From NCBI GenBank assembly GCA_002352055.1, contig DEHS01000021.1:2960-24297 (forward strand): a stretch of DNA of 21,338 nt, written 5' to 3'. Positions 6,904-15,371 of the stretch are shown here, piece after piece (the stretch's first letter is position 1; every line of letters begins with the position of its first letter). Position numbers and translations under genes: made by a program. The notes under the pieces are model-generated. The model made no database searches, had not been told where the DNA came from, and worked only from the letters and a program-made list of their open reading frames with translations. The stretch is from Legionellaceae bacterium UBA2794. Its GTDB lineage: Bacteria; Pseudomonadota; Gammaproteobacteria; Legionellales; Legionellaceae.

Positions 6904-8990
6904 ATGGTATTGTCTTCTTCCTGCTCTTTGTAAAGCGTAATTAATTTCTCCTGCGCACAGTTATTTCCCTGAATGTTAGGCTTATAGGTTCCATCACTGC
7001 GCATTTCCCATGTATTACTATTATCTTTTAAATAATTTTTAATAATCTCGTTTTTAATTCGTTTACGGCATTTCTCATCAAGAATTGGAAACATTATTTC
7101 AATTCGATGGTATAAATTACGTTCCATAAGATCAGCACTGGAACAAAAATAATGCTCTTCTTCATTAATGCGAAAATAATAAATGCGATGATGCTCCAGG
7201 AAACGTCCAATAAAAGATAAAACTCTTATATTTTCCGATACACCAGCTAAACCGGGCTTTAAACAGCAGACCCCCCTTACCAGGAGATTGATTTTCACCC
7301 CTGCCTGAGAGGCTCGGTATAAGGCCTGAATTGTCACTTTATCAGTTAAACCATTTACCTTCAGCATAATTTCAGTTTCCACACCCTCCGTCGCCGCTTT
7401 AGCACACTGTTCGATATGGTGTAATAAAGTTTTATGCAAGGTAAAGGGGGAATGACTTAAGGCCTTAAGTTTTACAACTCGTCCAAGGCCAGTTAACTGT
7501 TGGAAGATAATTTGCGCATCCGCAGCGATAGTCGGTTCGCAGGTCAGCAATCCTAAATCAGTATATCTTTTTGCTGTTTGTTCGTGATAATTACCTGTAC
7601 TTAAATGCACATAACGTTTTAATTTGCCGTGAGTTCGTCTTACGACTAAAGTCATTTTGGCATGAGTTTTGTACCCTACAACCCCATACAAAACCAGGAT
7701 ACCGGCAGCATGAAGTATATTAGCCAGTTTCAGATTGGATTCTTCATCGAAACGTGCGCGCAGCTCAATAACAGCAGTAACTTCTTTTCCGGAGTGGGCT
7801 GCATTGACCAGTGCATCAACCATAACGGATTGTGAATGGGTACGATACAAGGTTTGATTGATAGCTAAAACATTAGGATCTGCTGCAGCTTGTCTTACGA
7901 AATCAATAACCAAATTAAAACTTTGGTAGGGGTGGTGTAACAAAATGTCCTGTTCATCGAGTACATTAAATATGTTGCGCTCAGACTTGGGAAAATGAGG
8001 GTATTGCGCCAAAAATAGAGGGTAATTCAGATCCGGCCGGTCAATGCTGTTGATGGCACTCATATATCGTTGCAGATTAACCGGACCATCGCAATAATAA
8101 GTATCTTCATGGCGGAGATGATATTTTTGCAAGAGAAAATCCACTATTTTTTCCGGACATTTATTTTCAATTTCAAGACGAACTGCGTGACCATAATGCC
8201 TGGAAAATATTTCTCGCTGTACTGCTTTTGCAAGATCATCAATTTCCTCTTCCCGCAAAAATAAATCGCTATTTCGTGTAAGTCGAAAGGAGTAGCAGCC
8301 ACTTATTTCCATTCCGGGAAACAGACTATTTACATGAGTCTTAATAATTGATGACAAATAAACAAAATAGTGTGCATCACCGCACAGTTCTGAGGGGAGA
8401 TGGATCATGCGCGGAATCGATCGGGGCGCATGAACTACTGCGTATTTAATATTTCGTTCAAATGCGTCTTTCCCGCTTAAAGAAATAATAAAGTTAAGAC
8501 TTTTGTTAATAAGCCTTGGCATTGGGTGTGCTAAATCGAGTGCAATAGGGCTGATTATGGGCAAGATTTCATGTTTAAAATAATGTTTAGCCCATAAATG
8601 GATGTCATCAGTCCATTGATGTGTATCTAAAAAATGGATGTTTTCCTTCCGTAAAGCTGGAAGTAATTGTTTATTAAAGATGCTATACAATTGATCAATA
8701 AGTTGATGCGCTCTTTGACTTATTTGGCTAAAGGCCTCATCAGCCCGCAATCCATCAATTGTTAGTTTGCCTGAGGATAAGGCTATTTTTTCTTTTAGTC
8801 CGGCCACTCGAATTTCAAAAAATTCGTCCAGATTACTACTGCAAATGCTAAGGAAACGCATGCGTTCAAGTAGCGGAACCCGTTCATCATTGGCGAGCAT
8901 CAACACGCGTTGGTTAAATGCGATGGCAGAGAATTCCCTGTTTATATAATATTCCGGGTTATCCAGTGTAGTATCCAAGGGTAACTCCAT
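6900..8990 (-). CDS. ppk: Polyphosphate kinase 1
   Basis: Makes polyphosphate reversibly from ATP at the inner face of the membrane. Length is 696 residues (E. coli 688), with all four domains: the N-terminal domain (YYINREFSAIAFNQRVL, SSNLDEFFEIRVAGL), the head domain, and the two phospholipase-D-like C domains. The phosphorylated histidine is H443 in GYKTHAKMTLVVRR and the second catalytic histidine is H600 in GRFLEHHRIYYF. Their 157-residue spacing equals that of E. coli H435 and H592. Other marks are AVIELRARFDEESNL and HLSTGNYHEQTAKRYTDLGL. The ATG at 8990 has no clear Shine-Dalgarno sequence. The gene lies 37 bases downstream of chrA on the same strand, so it is probably the last gene of that operon. 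No ppx (exopolyphosphatase) neighbours it, unlike E. coli. Confidence 0.98.
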   Translation of the reverse strand: MELPLDTTLDNPEYYINREFSAIAFNQRVLMLANDERVPLLERMRFLSICSSNLDEFFEIRVAGLKEKIALSSGKLTIDGLRADEAFSQISQRAHQLIDQLYSIFNKQLLPALRKENIHFLDTHQWTDDIHLWAKHYFKHEILPIISPIALDLAHPMPRLINKSLNFIISLSGKDAFERNIKYAVVHAPRSIPRMIHLPSELCGDAHYFVYLSSIIKTHVNSLFPGMEISGCYSFRLTRNSDLFLREEEIDDLAKAVQREIFSRHYGHAVRLEIENKCPEKIVDFLLQKYHLRHEDTYYCDGPVNLQRYMSAINSIDRPDLNYPLFLAQYPHFPKSERNIFNVLDEQDILLHHPYQSFNLVIDFVRQAAADPNVLAINQTLYRTHSQSVMVDALVNAAHSGKEVTAVIELRARFDEESNLKLANILHAAGILVLYGVVGYKTHAKMTLVVRRTHGKLKRYVHLSTGNYHEQTAKRYTDLGLLTCEPTIAADAQIIFQQLTGLGRVVKLKALSHSPFTLHKTLLHHIEQCAKAATEGVETEIMLKVNGLTDKVTIQALYRASQAGVKINLLVRGVCCLKPGLAGVSENIRVLSFIGRFLEHHRIYYFRINEEEHYFCSSADLMERNLYHRIEIMFPILDEKCRKRIKNEIIKNYLKDNSNTWEMRSDGTYKPNIQGNNCAQEKLITLYKEQEEDNTI

Positions 8991-9027
8991 TACCGGTTAA
9001 TAGAATCAGGGCGTGTTAACGTCCTGG

Positions 9028-9561
9028 TCAACGTACTAAAAAAAAACACACAGCGATAAAGCCCATAAATCCATAAAAAGGCGATAGATTCAAAAGAGCC
9101 AAAGCTAAAAAAAATAAAATAGTGCTCACTGCTATCGAGGTTGAAAAATACATGGATACTACCCCTTGAGCCACTGAAAAGGTCGCGGCAGCAAGTAAAG
9201 CCAAAGCCCCGTACTGAACCGCTATCATAATTTTTCGGGTTGTAGGCCCATTATGAGAACTTAACCAATGATATCCAACGACAGCCATAAGTAATCCTGG
9301 TAAATTCAGGCAGAGAACGGCAAGAACCAGCCCGATTATCCCTGCGGCTTTATAACCTATAAGAGCAGATAATTTTACTGCAGTTAATCCAGGAAATATA
9401 AAGCTTGAACCCAGCATCGCAATAAATTCTTCCTGTCCAATCCATTGTCGATAGGTAACTGCTTCATATTCTAATAATTTAAGCATTGAGTTACCCCCGC
9501 CCAGGGATATGAGGCCAATTTTGCCGAAACTATAGATAATCCCCAACCAGGTTGTCATCAT
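9028..9561 (-). CDS. Chromate transporter family protein, single-domain ChrA
   Basis: A membrane protein of 177 residues of the CHR (chromate ion transporter) family. The N-terminal signature FGKIGLISLGGGNSMLKLLE matches the family's FxxxGxxxFGGG, and the following segment SSFIFPGLTAVKLSALIGYKAAG matches the conserved P-G...A...GY block. Five or six hydrophobic segments follow, and the protein is one domain long, whereas full-size ChrA has two. Short CHR proteins usually occur as adjacent pairs, but the partner here is not a CHR protein. The start overlaps the previous stop (TAATG), and a second in-frame ATG follows at once. The 3' end reads through a T9 run (9038-9046 in plus coordinates) four codons before the stop. 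Chromate export is the family label; the natural substrate is unknown, and some CHR members have other roles. Confidence 0.85.
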   Translation of the reverse strand: MMTTWLGIIYSFGKIGLISLGGGNSMLKLLEYEAVTYRQWIGQEEFIAMLGSSFIFPGLTAVKLSALIGYKAAGIIGLVLAVLCLNLPGLLMAVVGYHWLSSHNGPTTRKIMIAVQYGALALLAAATFSVAQGVVSMYFSTSIAVSTILFFLALALLNLSPFYGFMGFIAVCFFLVR

Positions 9562-10175
9562 TATTTTAATATATCTTTCAGGAAAGTTACATAATCGCAG
9601 GAAACTGCTTTACCCAGCAAGTGTTTGCTCAGGGTTTCAACCAAATAAAGAGATTTGCCTTCCAGACAGGCGCTAAAATAAATGCGATCATCCACTTCAA
9701 GTCGAGCCAGTTCCAGTTTAATAGGAGGGGTTGTTGCGAACTTATAGATAAAGGCTTCTTTTTTTACCAAAACTGGTTTTAGTTTGTCTTGAATTTTTTT
9801 GGTTAGTTTTTCAAAGTCTGGGAATGGGGCTGTACTCTGATTTTTTACTTTATGATTTAAGTTTATTTTGGGACCAAAACCAAAAGCATGACGCTCTTTG
9901 TGCAAAAGAGGTTTATACATCAATTCGCCACGCCTTATTTTAATATTGTAATCATAGCCTGGGATTAGATAATAAGTATCTTCTCGATGCTTTTGGTGGT
10001 AATTGGCCAGATCCAGTAGTGATTTATCGATAATGCGTAAATTAATAATTTTATCTTCTGGCCAAAAATAACGGCATTCCCATTTCACCTCTTCTTCATC
10101 CTGATTTGTTAAATCGGTTGAGGAAATAAAGTGTTCAGTAGAAAACTGAAAATTCCAAACCAGCCTTTGCGTCAT
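9561..10175 (-). CDS. Unknown protein, possibly CYTH / triphosphate-tunnel-like
   Basis: A soluble protein of 204 residues with no signal peptide or membrane segment. The family was not recognised with confidence. Its layout recalls CYTH (triphosphate tunnel) proteins: an acidic/basic strand EEEVKWECRYFWP (27-39), then DTYYL...YNIKIRRGELMYKPL, similar to the family's 'DtYfD...LRiR...lt.K' block. Later KKEAFIYKF (Lys-rich strand) and LARLEVDDRIYFSACLEG (final strands) follow. The usual N-terminal ExExK is not exact, so this is an inference. ATG 10175 has GGAT upstream. The stop overlaps the chrA start by one base, so the two are translationally coupled, with ppk next. If it is CYTH-like, binding or hydrolysis of a polyphosphate-type ligand would fit the neighbour. 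fadE lies divergently, 136 bases away. Confidence 0.55.
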   Translation of the reverse strand: MTQRLVWNFQFSTEHFISSTDLTNQDEEEVKWECRYFWPEDKIINLRIIDKSLLDLANYHQKHREDTYYLIPGYDYNIKIRRGELMYKPLLHKERHAFGFGPKINLNHKVKNQSTAPFPDFEKLTKKIQDKLKPVLVKKEAFIYKFATTPPIKLELARLEVDDRIYFSACLEGKSLYLVETLSKHLLGKAVSCDYVTFLKDILK

Positions 10176-10255
10176 ATTTAATATCCATGCTGAAATCGCG
10201 TTTTAATTAAGTTGAATTATTAAGAATAAGGGTACTCGCAAAATTGAGTATAAAG

Positions 10256-10265
10256 AGTATATACT
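10256..10265. promoter_or_regulatory. Palindrome overlapping a possible fadE promoter
   Basis: AGTATATACT is a perfect ten-base palindrome whose right half contains a -10-like TATACT (10260-10265). A further pair, TACTC (10233-10237) and GAGTA (10246-10250), flanks it. It lies 46 bases before the fadE ATG. It does not match the E. coli FadR or Pseudomonas PsrA operator patterns I know. Confidence 0.35.
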
Positions 10266-10311
10266 ACTAAAACGAACGGCAATAAATAAAATCACGAGGA
10301 TGGTAATTTTT

Positions 10312-12750
10312 ATGGCAACCGTATTGTTTTTAGTCTATCTCATTTTTACCTTAATCGTTCTGTATCGCGCTCTCAATCCAGTCATTTGGGAAGTAGGTAG
10401 CGTTATCTATTTAATTACAGCTACTTTTTTTATCGGCATGCATTGGCTACCCGGATTAATCATATGGGCCTCAATAATTGGCGCTATCATTGTGCTCCAG
10501 GTGGATCCAGTCCGATCAATGATTGGTAATTACTTTTATAAAATTGCCGGAAAATCGATACCCAAATTATCAAAAACAGAAGAAGAAGCGCTTAATGCAG
10601 GAGATACCTGGCTAGAGCAGGATATATTTGTTGGTAAGCCTGACTGGGATAGGCTTGCATCCATATCTACTGAGCTTTCACCTGAGGAACAATCATTTAT
10701 TGATAATGAAACGCAAACTTTATGCAGTATGTTAGACGAGTGGCAGATTACTCAGGAAGACGACTTACCTGAAAATGTTTGGCAATACATCAAAGATAAT
10801 GGTTTTCTCGGATTAGTTATTACTAAAGAATACGGTGGTAAGGGATTTTCTCAGCGCATGCATTCAGATGTAGTGATGAAAATTGCCAGTCGCTCAGCAG
10901 TAGCAGCGGTTACAGTCATGGTTCCCAATTCACTGGGTCCTGGCGAATTGCTCCATTTTTATGGTACAGAGGAACAAAAGGCGCATTACCTCCCGCGCCT
11001 GGCAAAAGGACAGGAGATCCCCTGTTTCGCATTAACAGAACCCGGAGCGGGTAGTGATGCCACGTCAATTCAATCTAGTGCTGTTGTCGTTAAAAAAACA
11101 GTGGATGGTAAATCAATCTTAGGTCTCAACATCACTTTGGATAAACGTTGGATTACCTTGGCTCCGATTGCAACGCTGGTTGGTTTGGCTGTTAATCTTA
11201 AAGATCCTGATGGGCTTCTCCAAGGGGAAGGCCAGGAAGGGATTACATGTATATTGATCCCCCGGGATACTAAAAATTTGGAAATAGGTAATCGACATTT
11301 GCCTGCAAATCAACCCTTCATGAACGGTACAATTCGTGGGAAAGATATTTTCGTTCCCATTTCCAGTATTATCGGTGGACAAAAAAAGGCCGGGTATGGC
11401 TGGCAAATGTTGGTGGAATGTTTATCGATTGGGCGCTCCATTTCTCTACCTGCTTTGGGCACTGCGTCTGCAAGTATTTCGTATTTAACTGCAGGAGCGT
11501 TTGCACGCATACGTCGCCAATTTAATGTGGAAATTGCTCAGTTTGAAGGAATCTCAGAAAAATTAGCAGAAATTGCTGGTCTTAGTTATATTGTGAGTTC
11601 GACCCGATTATTAACTGTAGCTGCAGTAAACGAGCATAAAAAGCCTTCAGTGGCTTCAGCGATTATCAAATATTTTAATACGGAGCTTGCTCGTATTGCG
11701 GTCAATTCGGCAATTGATGTACACGCAGGACGCACCGTTGTCGATGGCCCGAGAAATTATCTGTCGGGTATGTATCAAAGCATTCCAATATCTGTAACTG
11801 TTGAAGGTGCCAACGTCATGACCCGAAATCTGTTGATATTCGGTCAAGGTTCTATGGCATGTCATCCCTATATTCGTGATGAATTTTATGCTGTGTCGAG
11901 TGAAAACAAAGAAGAATTTAAAAAACTCTTATGGAGTCATATTGCCTATTTTATGCAAAATATGGCTAAAGCAATTTGTTCCGCCTGGACAGGGGGGCTC
12001 TTTATAGCCGTCCCTAATACATCCATGAAAAGGGAATACAAACGCCTTGCACGTTTGAGTCATGCATTTGCCTGGCTTGCAGATCTGTCCCTCATATTCC
12101 TTGGTGGTGAATTGAAACGTAAAGAGCGACTTTCAGCGCGGTTAGCTGATGGTTTGTCCTATCTGTATATGGCAATGGCAGTGCTACGAAATGTTCAAGT
12201 AAACGGAGATAAACCTGATGAGAGGCTTCATGCCAAATGGGCCGTTGACTATTGTTATTATCATGCACAAAAATCTCTTCTGGCGCTTTGCGATAATTTT
12301 CCTTCCCGTCCTCTAGGTTTTATCATGCGTTTGTTTGCTTTTCCATTTGGCCAGACCATGTATTATCCTAAAGATGAGCTCGACCAAGAATTAGCACAGT
12401 TAATGACTACAAATAACACTTATCGTGATCGAATGAAAAAATATATTTATTTAAGTGGTGATCCAATGCAGCCGGTCGATAGAATGGAGCATACATTACA
12501 ACTTATTTTGCAAACTGATGAACTCTCTAAAAAGGTTAGTGGTTTAAAAAGACTAAAATACTCCAGGTTCAAAGATAAATTGCAAGAGAAAGTGGATAAT
12601 AAAGAATTAACCCAACAGGAAATGGATGATTTAATTGCGGTTGATAACGCACGTTGGGATGCCATTTTAGTTGATGAATTTACATTTGATTCCATGAAAA
12701 ATAAAACGTTTGAATCAGTAATTAATTCGATTAAATCTCCATTACGTTAA
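10312..12750 (+). CDS. fadE: Acyl-CoA dehydrogenase FadE
   Basis: Catalyses the first step of fatty-acid beta-oxidation, acyl-CoA to trans-2-enoyl-CoA, using FAD. It has 812 residues from the ATG at 10312 (E. coli 814). GAGGA ends 11 bases before this ATG. An ATG at 10300 would touch the Shine-Dalgarno sequence directly and is unlikely. Order of parts: two or three hydrophobic N-terminal segments (about 1-70) that anchor it to the membrane; the acyl-CoA dehydrogenase N domain; the signature CFALTEPGAGSDA; the middle domain (KRWITLAPIATLVGLAVNLKDPDG); the helical C domain with HAGRTVVDGPRNYL; TVEGANVMTRNLLIFGQG with E498, a Glu at about the expected catalytic place; and then the FadE-specific C-terminal DUF1974 region. 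It stands alone between a palindromic upstream site and a terminator hairpin. Confidence 0.96.
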   Translation: MATVLFLVYLIFTLIVLYRALNPVIWEVGSVIYLITATFFIGMHWLPGLIIWASIIGAIIVLQVDPVRSMIGNYFYKIAGKSIPKLSKTEEEALNAGDTWLEQDIFVGKPDWDRLASISTELSPEEQSFIDNETQTLCSMLDEWQITQEDDLPENVWQYIKDNGFLGLVITKEYGGKGFSQRMHSDVVMKIASRSAVAAVTVMVPNSLGPGELLHFYGTEEQKAHYLPRLAKGQEIPCFALTEPGAGSDATSIQSSAVVVKKTVDGKSILGLNITLDKRWITLAPIATLVGLAVNLKDPDGLLQGEGQEGITCILIPRDTKNLEIGNRHLPANQPFMNGTIRGKDIFVPISSIIGGQKKAGYGWQMLVECLSIGRSISLPALGTASASISYLTAGAFARIRRQFNVEIAQFEGISEKLAEIAGLSYIVSSTRLLTVAAVNEHKKPSVASAIIKYFNTELARIAVNSAIDVHAGRTVVDGPRNYLSGMYQSIPISVTVEGANVMTRNLLIFGQGSMACHPYIRDEFYAVSSENKEEFKKLLWSHIAYFMQNMAKAICSAWTGGLFIAVPNTSMKREYKRLARLSHAFAWLADLSLIFLGGELKRKERLSARLADGLSYLYMAMAVLRNVQVNGDKPDERLHAKWAVDYCYYHAQKSLLALCDNFPSRPLGFIMRLFAFPFGQTMYYPKDELDQELAQLMTTNNTYRDRMKKYIYLSGDPMQPVDRMEHTLQLILQTDELSKKVSGLKRLKYSRFKDKLQEKVDNKELTQQEMDDLIAVDNARWDAILVDEFTFDSMKNKTFESVINSIKSPLR

Positions 12751-12779
12751 TTTACAGTCTTTTAACACAGAATAAACTA

Positions 12780-12806
12780 CCAGCCTCCAATTGATGAGGC
12801 TGGTTT
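12780..12806 (+). terminator. Terminator hairpin after fadE
   Basis: CCAGCCTC (12780-12787) and GAGGCTGG (12796-12803) form a perfect 8-base GC-rich stem with loop CAATTGAT, followed by only three T. The short U-tract makes it a weaker intrinsic terminator. It lies 29 bases after the fadE stop. Confidence 0.6.
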
Positions 12807-12814
12807 GCTATAAT
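12806..12814 (+). promoter_or_regulatory. Extended -10 promoter before the unknown gene at 12860
   Basis: TGCTATAAT is a perfect extended -10 (TGn plus TATAAT). No -35 match lies upstream, since that position falls in the terminator stem. A start near 12821 gives a leader of about 38 bases. Confidence 0.65.
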
Positions 12815-12859
12815 GAACCTATCTGACCTGTCCGCATTAAATTATTAAGTGAGATAACC

Positions 12860-13600
12860 ATGCTGAAGAAGCCCGTCCTTCCAACTAAAGACTCCATTAT
12901 GGACGCAATGAACGTTGCAGAAACTTCAGAAGAGGCCGCTCATTATTTAGTATGTCGATTTGAAAAAATATTGACTGATGCCAAAATGTTAATGCAATCA
13001 CAGGAAATTGTTAAAGCTGTAGAAGAGTTTGCTCGATATGTTAATTTTAAATTCAAAACAATGAGTCAACCCTGGGCTGGTGAATTACCAGAAAAAGATG
13101 GTTATAAAAACATGCATCAAAATATCGCTAATGAAGCGGCTACACAACTGCAGGGCGCTCAGATCACGTTCGATTTTGCCATTAATAATGACAATTCAGC
13201 ATTTTTACGTGGTTACTCCGCAGAAAACGGGGTGTTTGATGCAAAGGCAGTAGTTGAAGCGGATAAATTGTTTAATTCATGGCTTGCCGAAAATAATTTG
13301 GCCAGTAAGGACAGTATTCTTCACTCTATAAATGAAGAGGGTCAGTCGATGCGTGATGAACAAGGTAATTTGATGAGGGTCAATCCAGCAGAATTTAATT
13401 CCTTGCTTATGGATGAGCGCAAAGGATTTGCAACATATCTGGAAAAAATGGGGATTGAGGGCGTAATTGCGCAACATCAATATCCATCTGCAAGTCAGGA
13501 TAAAAAGCATCGGGATGCAATCCAGGAAGTTGTAAGTCCTGTAGCCCCTAACGAACCTAAATCTGACGTGGACTCGCCAACGACTCAAACCCGTATTTAG
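12860..13600 (+). CDS. Unknown soluble protein, 246 residues
   Basis: Not recognised. The sequence is hydrophilic and probably alpha-helical, with no signal peptide or membrane segment. The N-terminal third (1-70) is acidic and heptad-like, for example EEAAHYLVCRFEKILTDAKM and AVEEFARYVNFKF, which could form helical bundles. The middle has Asn/Asp-rich turns and LFNSWLAENNL. The last 40 residues (from about QHQYPSASQDKKH) are low-complexity, rich in Pro, Ser, Thr and Asp, and end in PTTQTRI, as a flexible tail would. The ATG at 12860 follows AAGTGAGATAACC. It has its own extended -10 promoter and shares a four-base stop overlap with convergent murU. In a Legionella-like genome an isolated soluble gene with a disordered C-terminus is a candidate for Dot/Icm secretion, but the tail lacks the Glu-rich block typical of many effectors, so this remains a guess. 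Confidence 0.75.
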   Translation: MLKKPVLPTKDSIMDAMNVAETSEEAAHYLVCRFEKILTDAKMLMQSQEIVKAVEEFARYVNFKFKTMSQPWAGELPEKDGYKNMHQNIANEAATQLQGAQITFDFAINNDNSAFLRGYSAENGVFDAKAVVEADKLFNSWLAENNLASKDSILHSINEEGQSMRDEQGNLMRVNPAEFNSLLMDERKGFATYLEKMGIEGVIAQHQYPSASQDKKHRDAIQEVVSPVAPNEPKSDVDSPTTQTRI

Positions 13601-14256
13601 CCAAGATTTGCAGCGGCAAGTCGCTCTTTTGAACCGATATCAAACCAAATACCTTCATGCAGACTGGCCGTAGCACGTTTTTGTGCCGCACATTGTCGCA
13701 ATAAAGGAGTTAATGAATAACGGCCTATTTGGTAGTCAGAAAATATAATTGGGTGATAACAAGCGATTCCCGCAAAAGTATACTCAGGATTAAAGTTACT
13801 TAGAAGGTTACCTGTATTTAGTCCAAAATCTCCATGATGATTTAATTCTTTATTCTTGGGAACTAAAATCAAGTGAGCATCGGTTCCTGATTCCAGACTC
13901 AATTTATTAAAATCAAAATTTGTATAAATATCCGCGTTAACAACAGTAAAAGGGTTGGGACCTAGCAGATCCAATGCATTGAAAATACCGCCACCTGTTT
14001 CAAGTCCTCCTGGTGGTTCGGGTGAATATATTATTGTTACACCCCAGCGAGAACCATCTCCCAGGTGCTGGCGAATTTTACCCCCAAGCCAGGCATGGTT
14101 TATGATAATGGTTTTATAACCGGCACGAGCGAGGTTAAATACATGGTGCTCAATCAAGGGTTTGCCATGAACAGTACATAATGCTTTAGGTATCATGTCA
14201 GTCAAAGGCTTTAGACGCTCCCCTCTTCCTGCTGCGAGTATCATAGCCATACTCAT
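13597..14256 (-). CDS. murU: N-acetylmuramate-1-phosphate uridylyltransferase MurU
   Basis: Joins MurNAc-alpha-1-phosphate with UTP to give UDP-MurNAc, the last step of the MurNAc salvage route that bypasses MurA/MurB and so the fosfomycin target. It has 219 residues (about 223 in Pseudomonas putida). The nucleotidyltransferase motif AAGRGERLKPLTDMIPKAL (8-26) has the G-x-G-x-R signature and K24. Later come IINHAWLG, PPGGLETGGG, the metal site VVNADIY and the C-terminal WFDIGSKERL. The start ATG (14256) overlaps the amgK stop in an ATGA, so the two genes are translationally coupled. The order amgK-murU, diverging from lptD, is that of Pseudomonas. The name rests on this context together with the sequence, since the family also holds sugar-1-P nucleotidyltransferases for other sugars. 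Confidence 0.92.
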   Translation of the reverse strand: MSMAMILAAGRGERLKPLTDMIPKALCTVHGKPLIEHHVFNLARAGYKTIIINHAWLGGKIRQHLGDGSRWGVTIIYSPEPPGGLETGGGIFNALDLLGPNPFTVVNADIYTNFDFNKLSLESGTDAHLILVPKNKELNHHGDFGLNTGNLLSNFNPEYTFAGIACYHPIIFSDYQIGRYSLTPLLRQCAAQKRATASLHEGIWFDIGSKERLAAANLG

Positions 14257-15233
14257 ATTAAATTGACCCTGTTCTGGATTAACTCAAAGAACGGATGTAG
14301 CTCCGGATACATTTTGGCACACTCCCTTACATAAGCTAAAGTGCGAGGCAAATCTTTCATATAGCCTGATTTTTTATCGCGTAAATTTAAACGGCAAAAT
14401 ACCCCAAGGACTTTAATATGCCGTTGCAGACCGGCGAGATCAAATGCTTTTACAAAATCGGGCAAAGAATAGGAGTGGGCTAAATTACAATTAGTATAAA
14501 AATAAGTAACCCATTCAATGACGCGATCGCGTGGCCAAGTTACGTAACAATCTTTTAATAAAGAAACCAGATCATAAGTCAAAGGACCTCTCATCGCATC
14601 CTGGAAGTCAATCACGCCAAGCTCTTCGTGTTCCTTTATTTTCACCAGCATTAAATTACGTGAGTGATAATCGCGATGGATGAACACAAGTGGTTGTTGA
14701 GCAACTTCTGATGCTATCCATTGCATTGTCTTTTGGATGATAAAAAGCTCCTCTGAAGTAAATTTGAGATCCAGATAAGATTTAAAAAACCATTCAGAAC
14801 ACAACTCCATTTCCTGCATCATGAATTTTTGATCAAACGAAGGTAATTGCGGATCATTAATACAGCAAGATTGAATTTTAAAAAGAGTATTTATGGCTTT
14901 TATGTAATAATCATCCGCATTATGGGGTTGTAATTTATTTAATAATAATTCGTCCCCAAAATCACTCAGAAGCAGGAAACCCTGGGGTTTATCGACGGCC
15001 AGAAGTTCTGGCGTCAGAACATCGGCATTACTTAGCGTTTGACTCACGTGAATAAACTGAGACAGGCTTTCTTTATCGGGAGGAGCATCCATTAATATCC
15101 GTGACTTGTTTGGTGATTTAATCCGAAAATAGCTTCTAAAACTGGCATCACCTGCCAATGGTGTAACAATAAATTCTTCGTTAGCTATTATATTACCTAG
15201 CCACTCGACCCGTGCGTTTTCTCGTTCATGCAT
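14253..15233 (-). CDS. amgK: Anomeric MurNAc/GlcNAc kinase AmgK
   Basis: Phosphorylates MurNAc (and GlcNAc) at C1, feeding MurU in cell-wall recycling. It is an aminoglycoside-phosphotransferase-fold kinase of 326 residues from the ATG at 15233. That start has GGGAA eight bases upstream and begins MHEREN. A TTG at 15272 would add 13 residues with poorer signals. Visible: the N-terminal nucleotide-binding lobe TPLAGDASFRSYFRI, the catalytic loop FIHRDYHSRNLM with the H-x-D-x4-N pattern of the fold, and VIDFQDAMRGPLTYDLVSLLKDCY, which holds the metal-binding Asp. The C-terminal helices include HIKVLGVFCRLNLRDKK. It is the first gene of the amgK-murU operon and diverges from lptD across 138 bases. 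Confidence 0.93.
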   Translation of the reverse strand: MHERENARVEWLGNIIANEEFIVTPLAGDASFRSYFRIKSPNKSRILMDAPPDKESLSQFIHVSQTLSNADVLTPELLAVDKPQGFLLLSDFGDELLLNKLQPHNADDYYIKAINTLFKIQSCCINDPQLPSFDQKFMMQEMELCSEWFFKSYLDLKFTSEELFIIQKTMQWIASEVAQQPLVFIHRDYHSRNLMLVKIKEHEELGVIDFQDAMRGPLTYDLVSLLKDCYVTWPRDRVIEWVTYFYTNCNLAHSYSLPDFVKAFDLAGLQRHIKVLGVFCRLNLRDKKSGYMKDLPRTLAYVRECAKMYPELHPFFELIQNRVNLI

Positions 15234-15371
15234 GCTATACTTCCCGACATTGTTTTGGTCTGCATTTTTCAAGATACAAAAGGTGCATACCCTATTTAAA
15301 TCATCAACCGGGGTGTCCGGTAATACGGATATATGACCCTGTTGCGTGCATAATAAGGCATTTTTTTAGTT

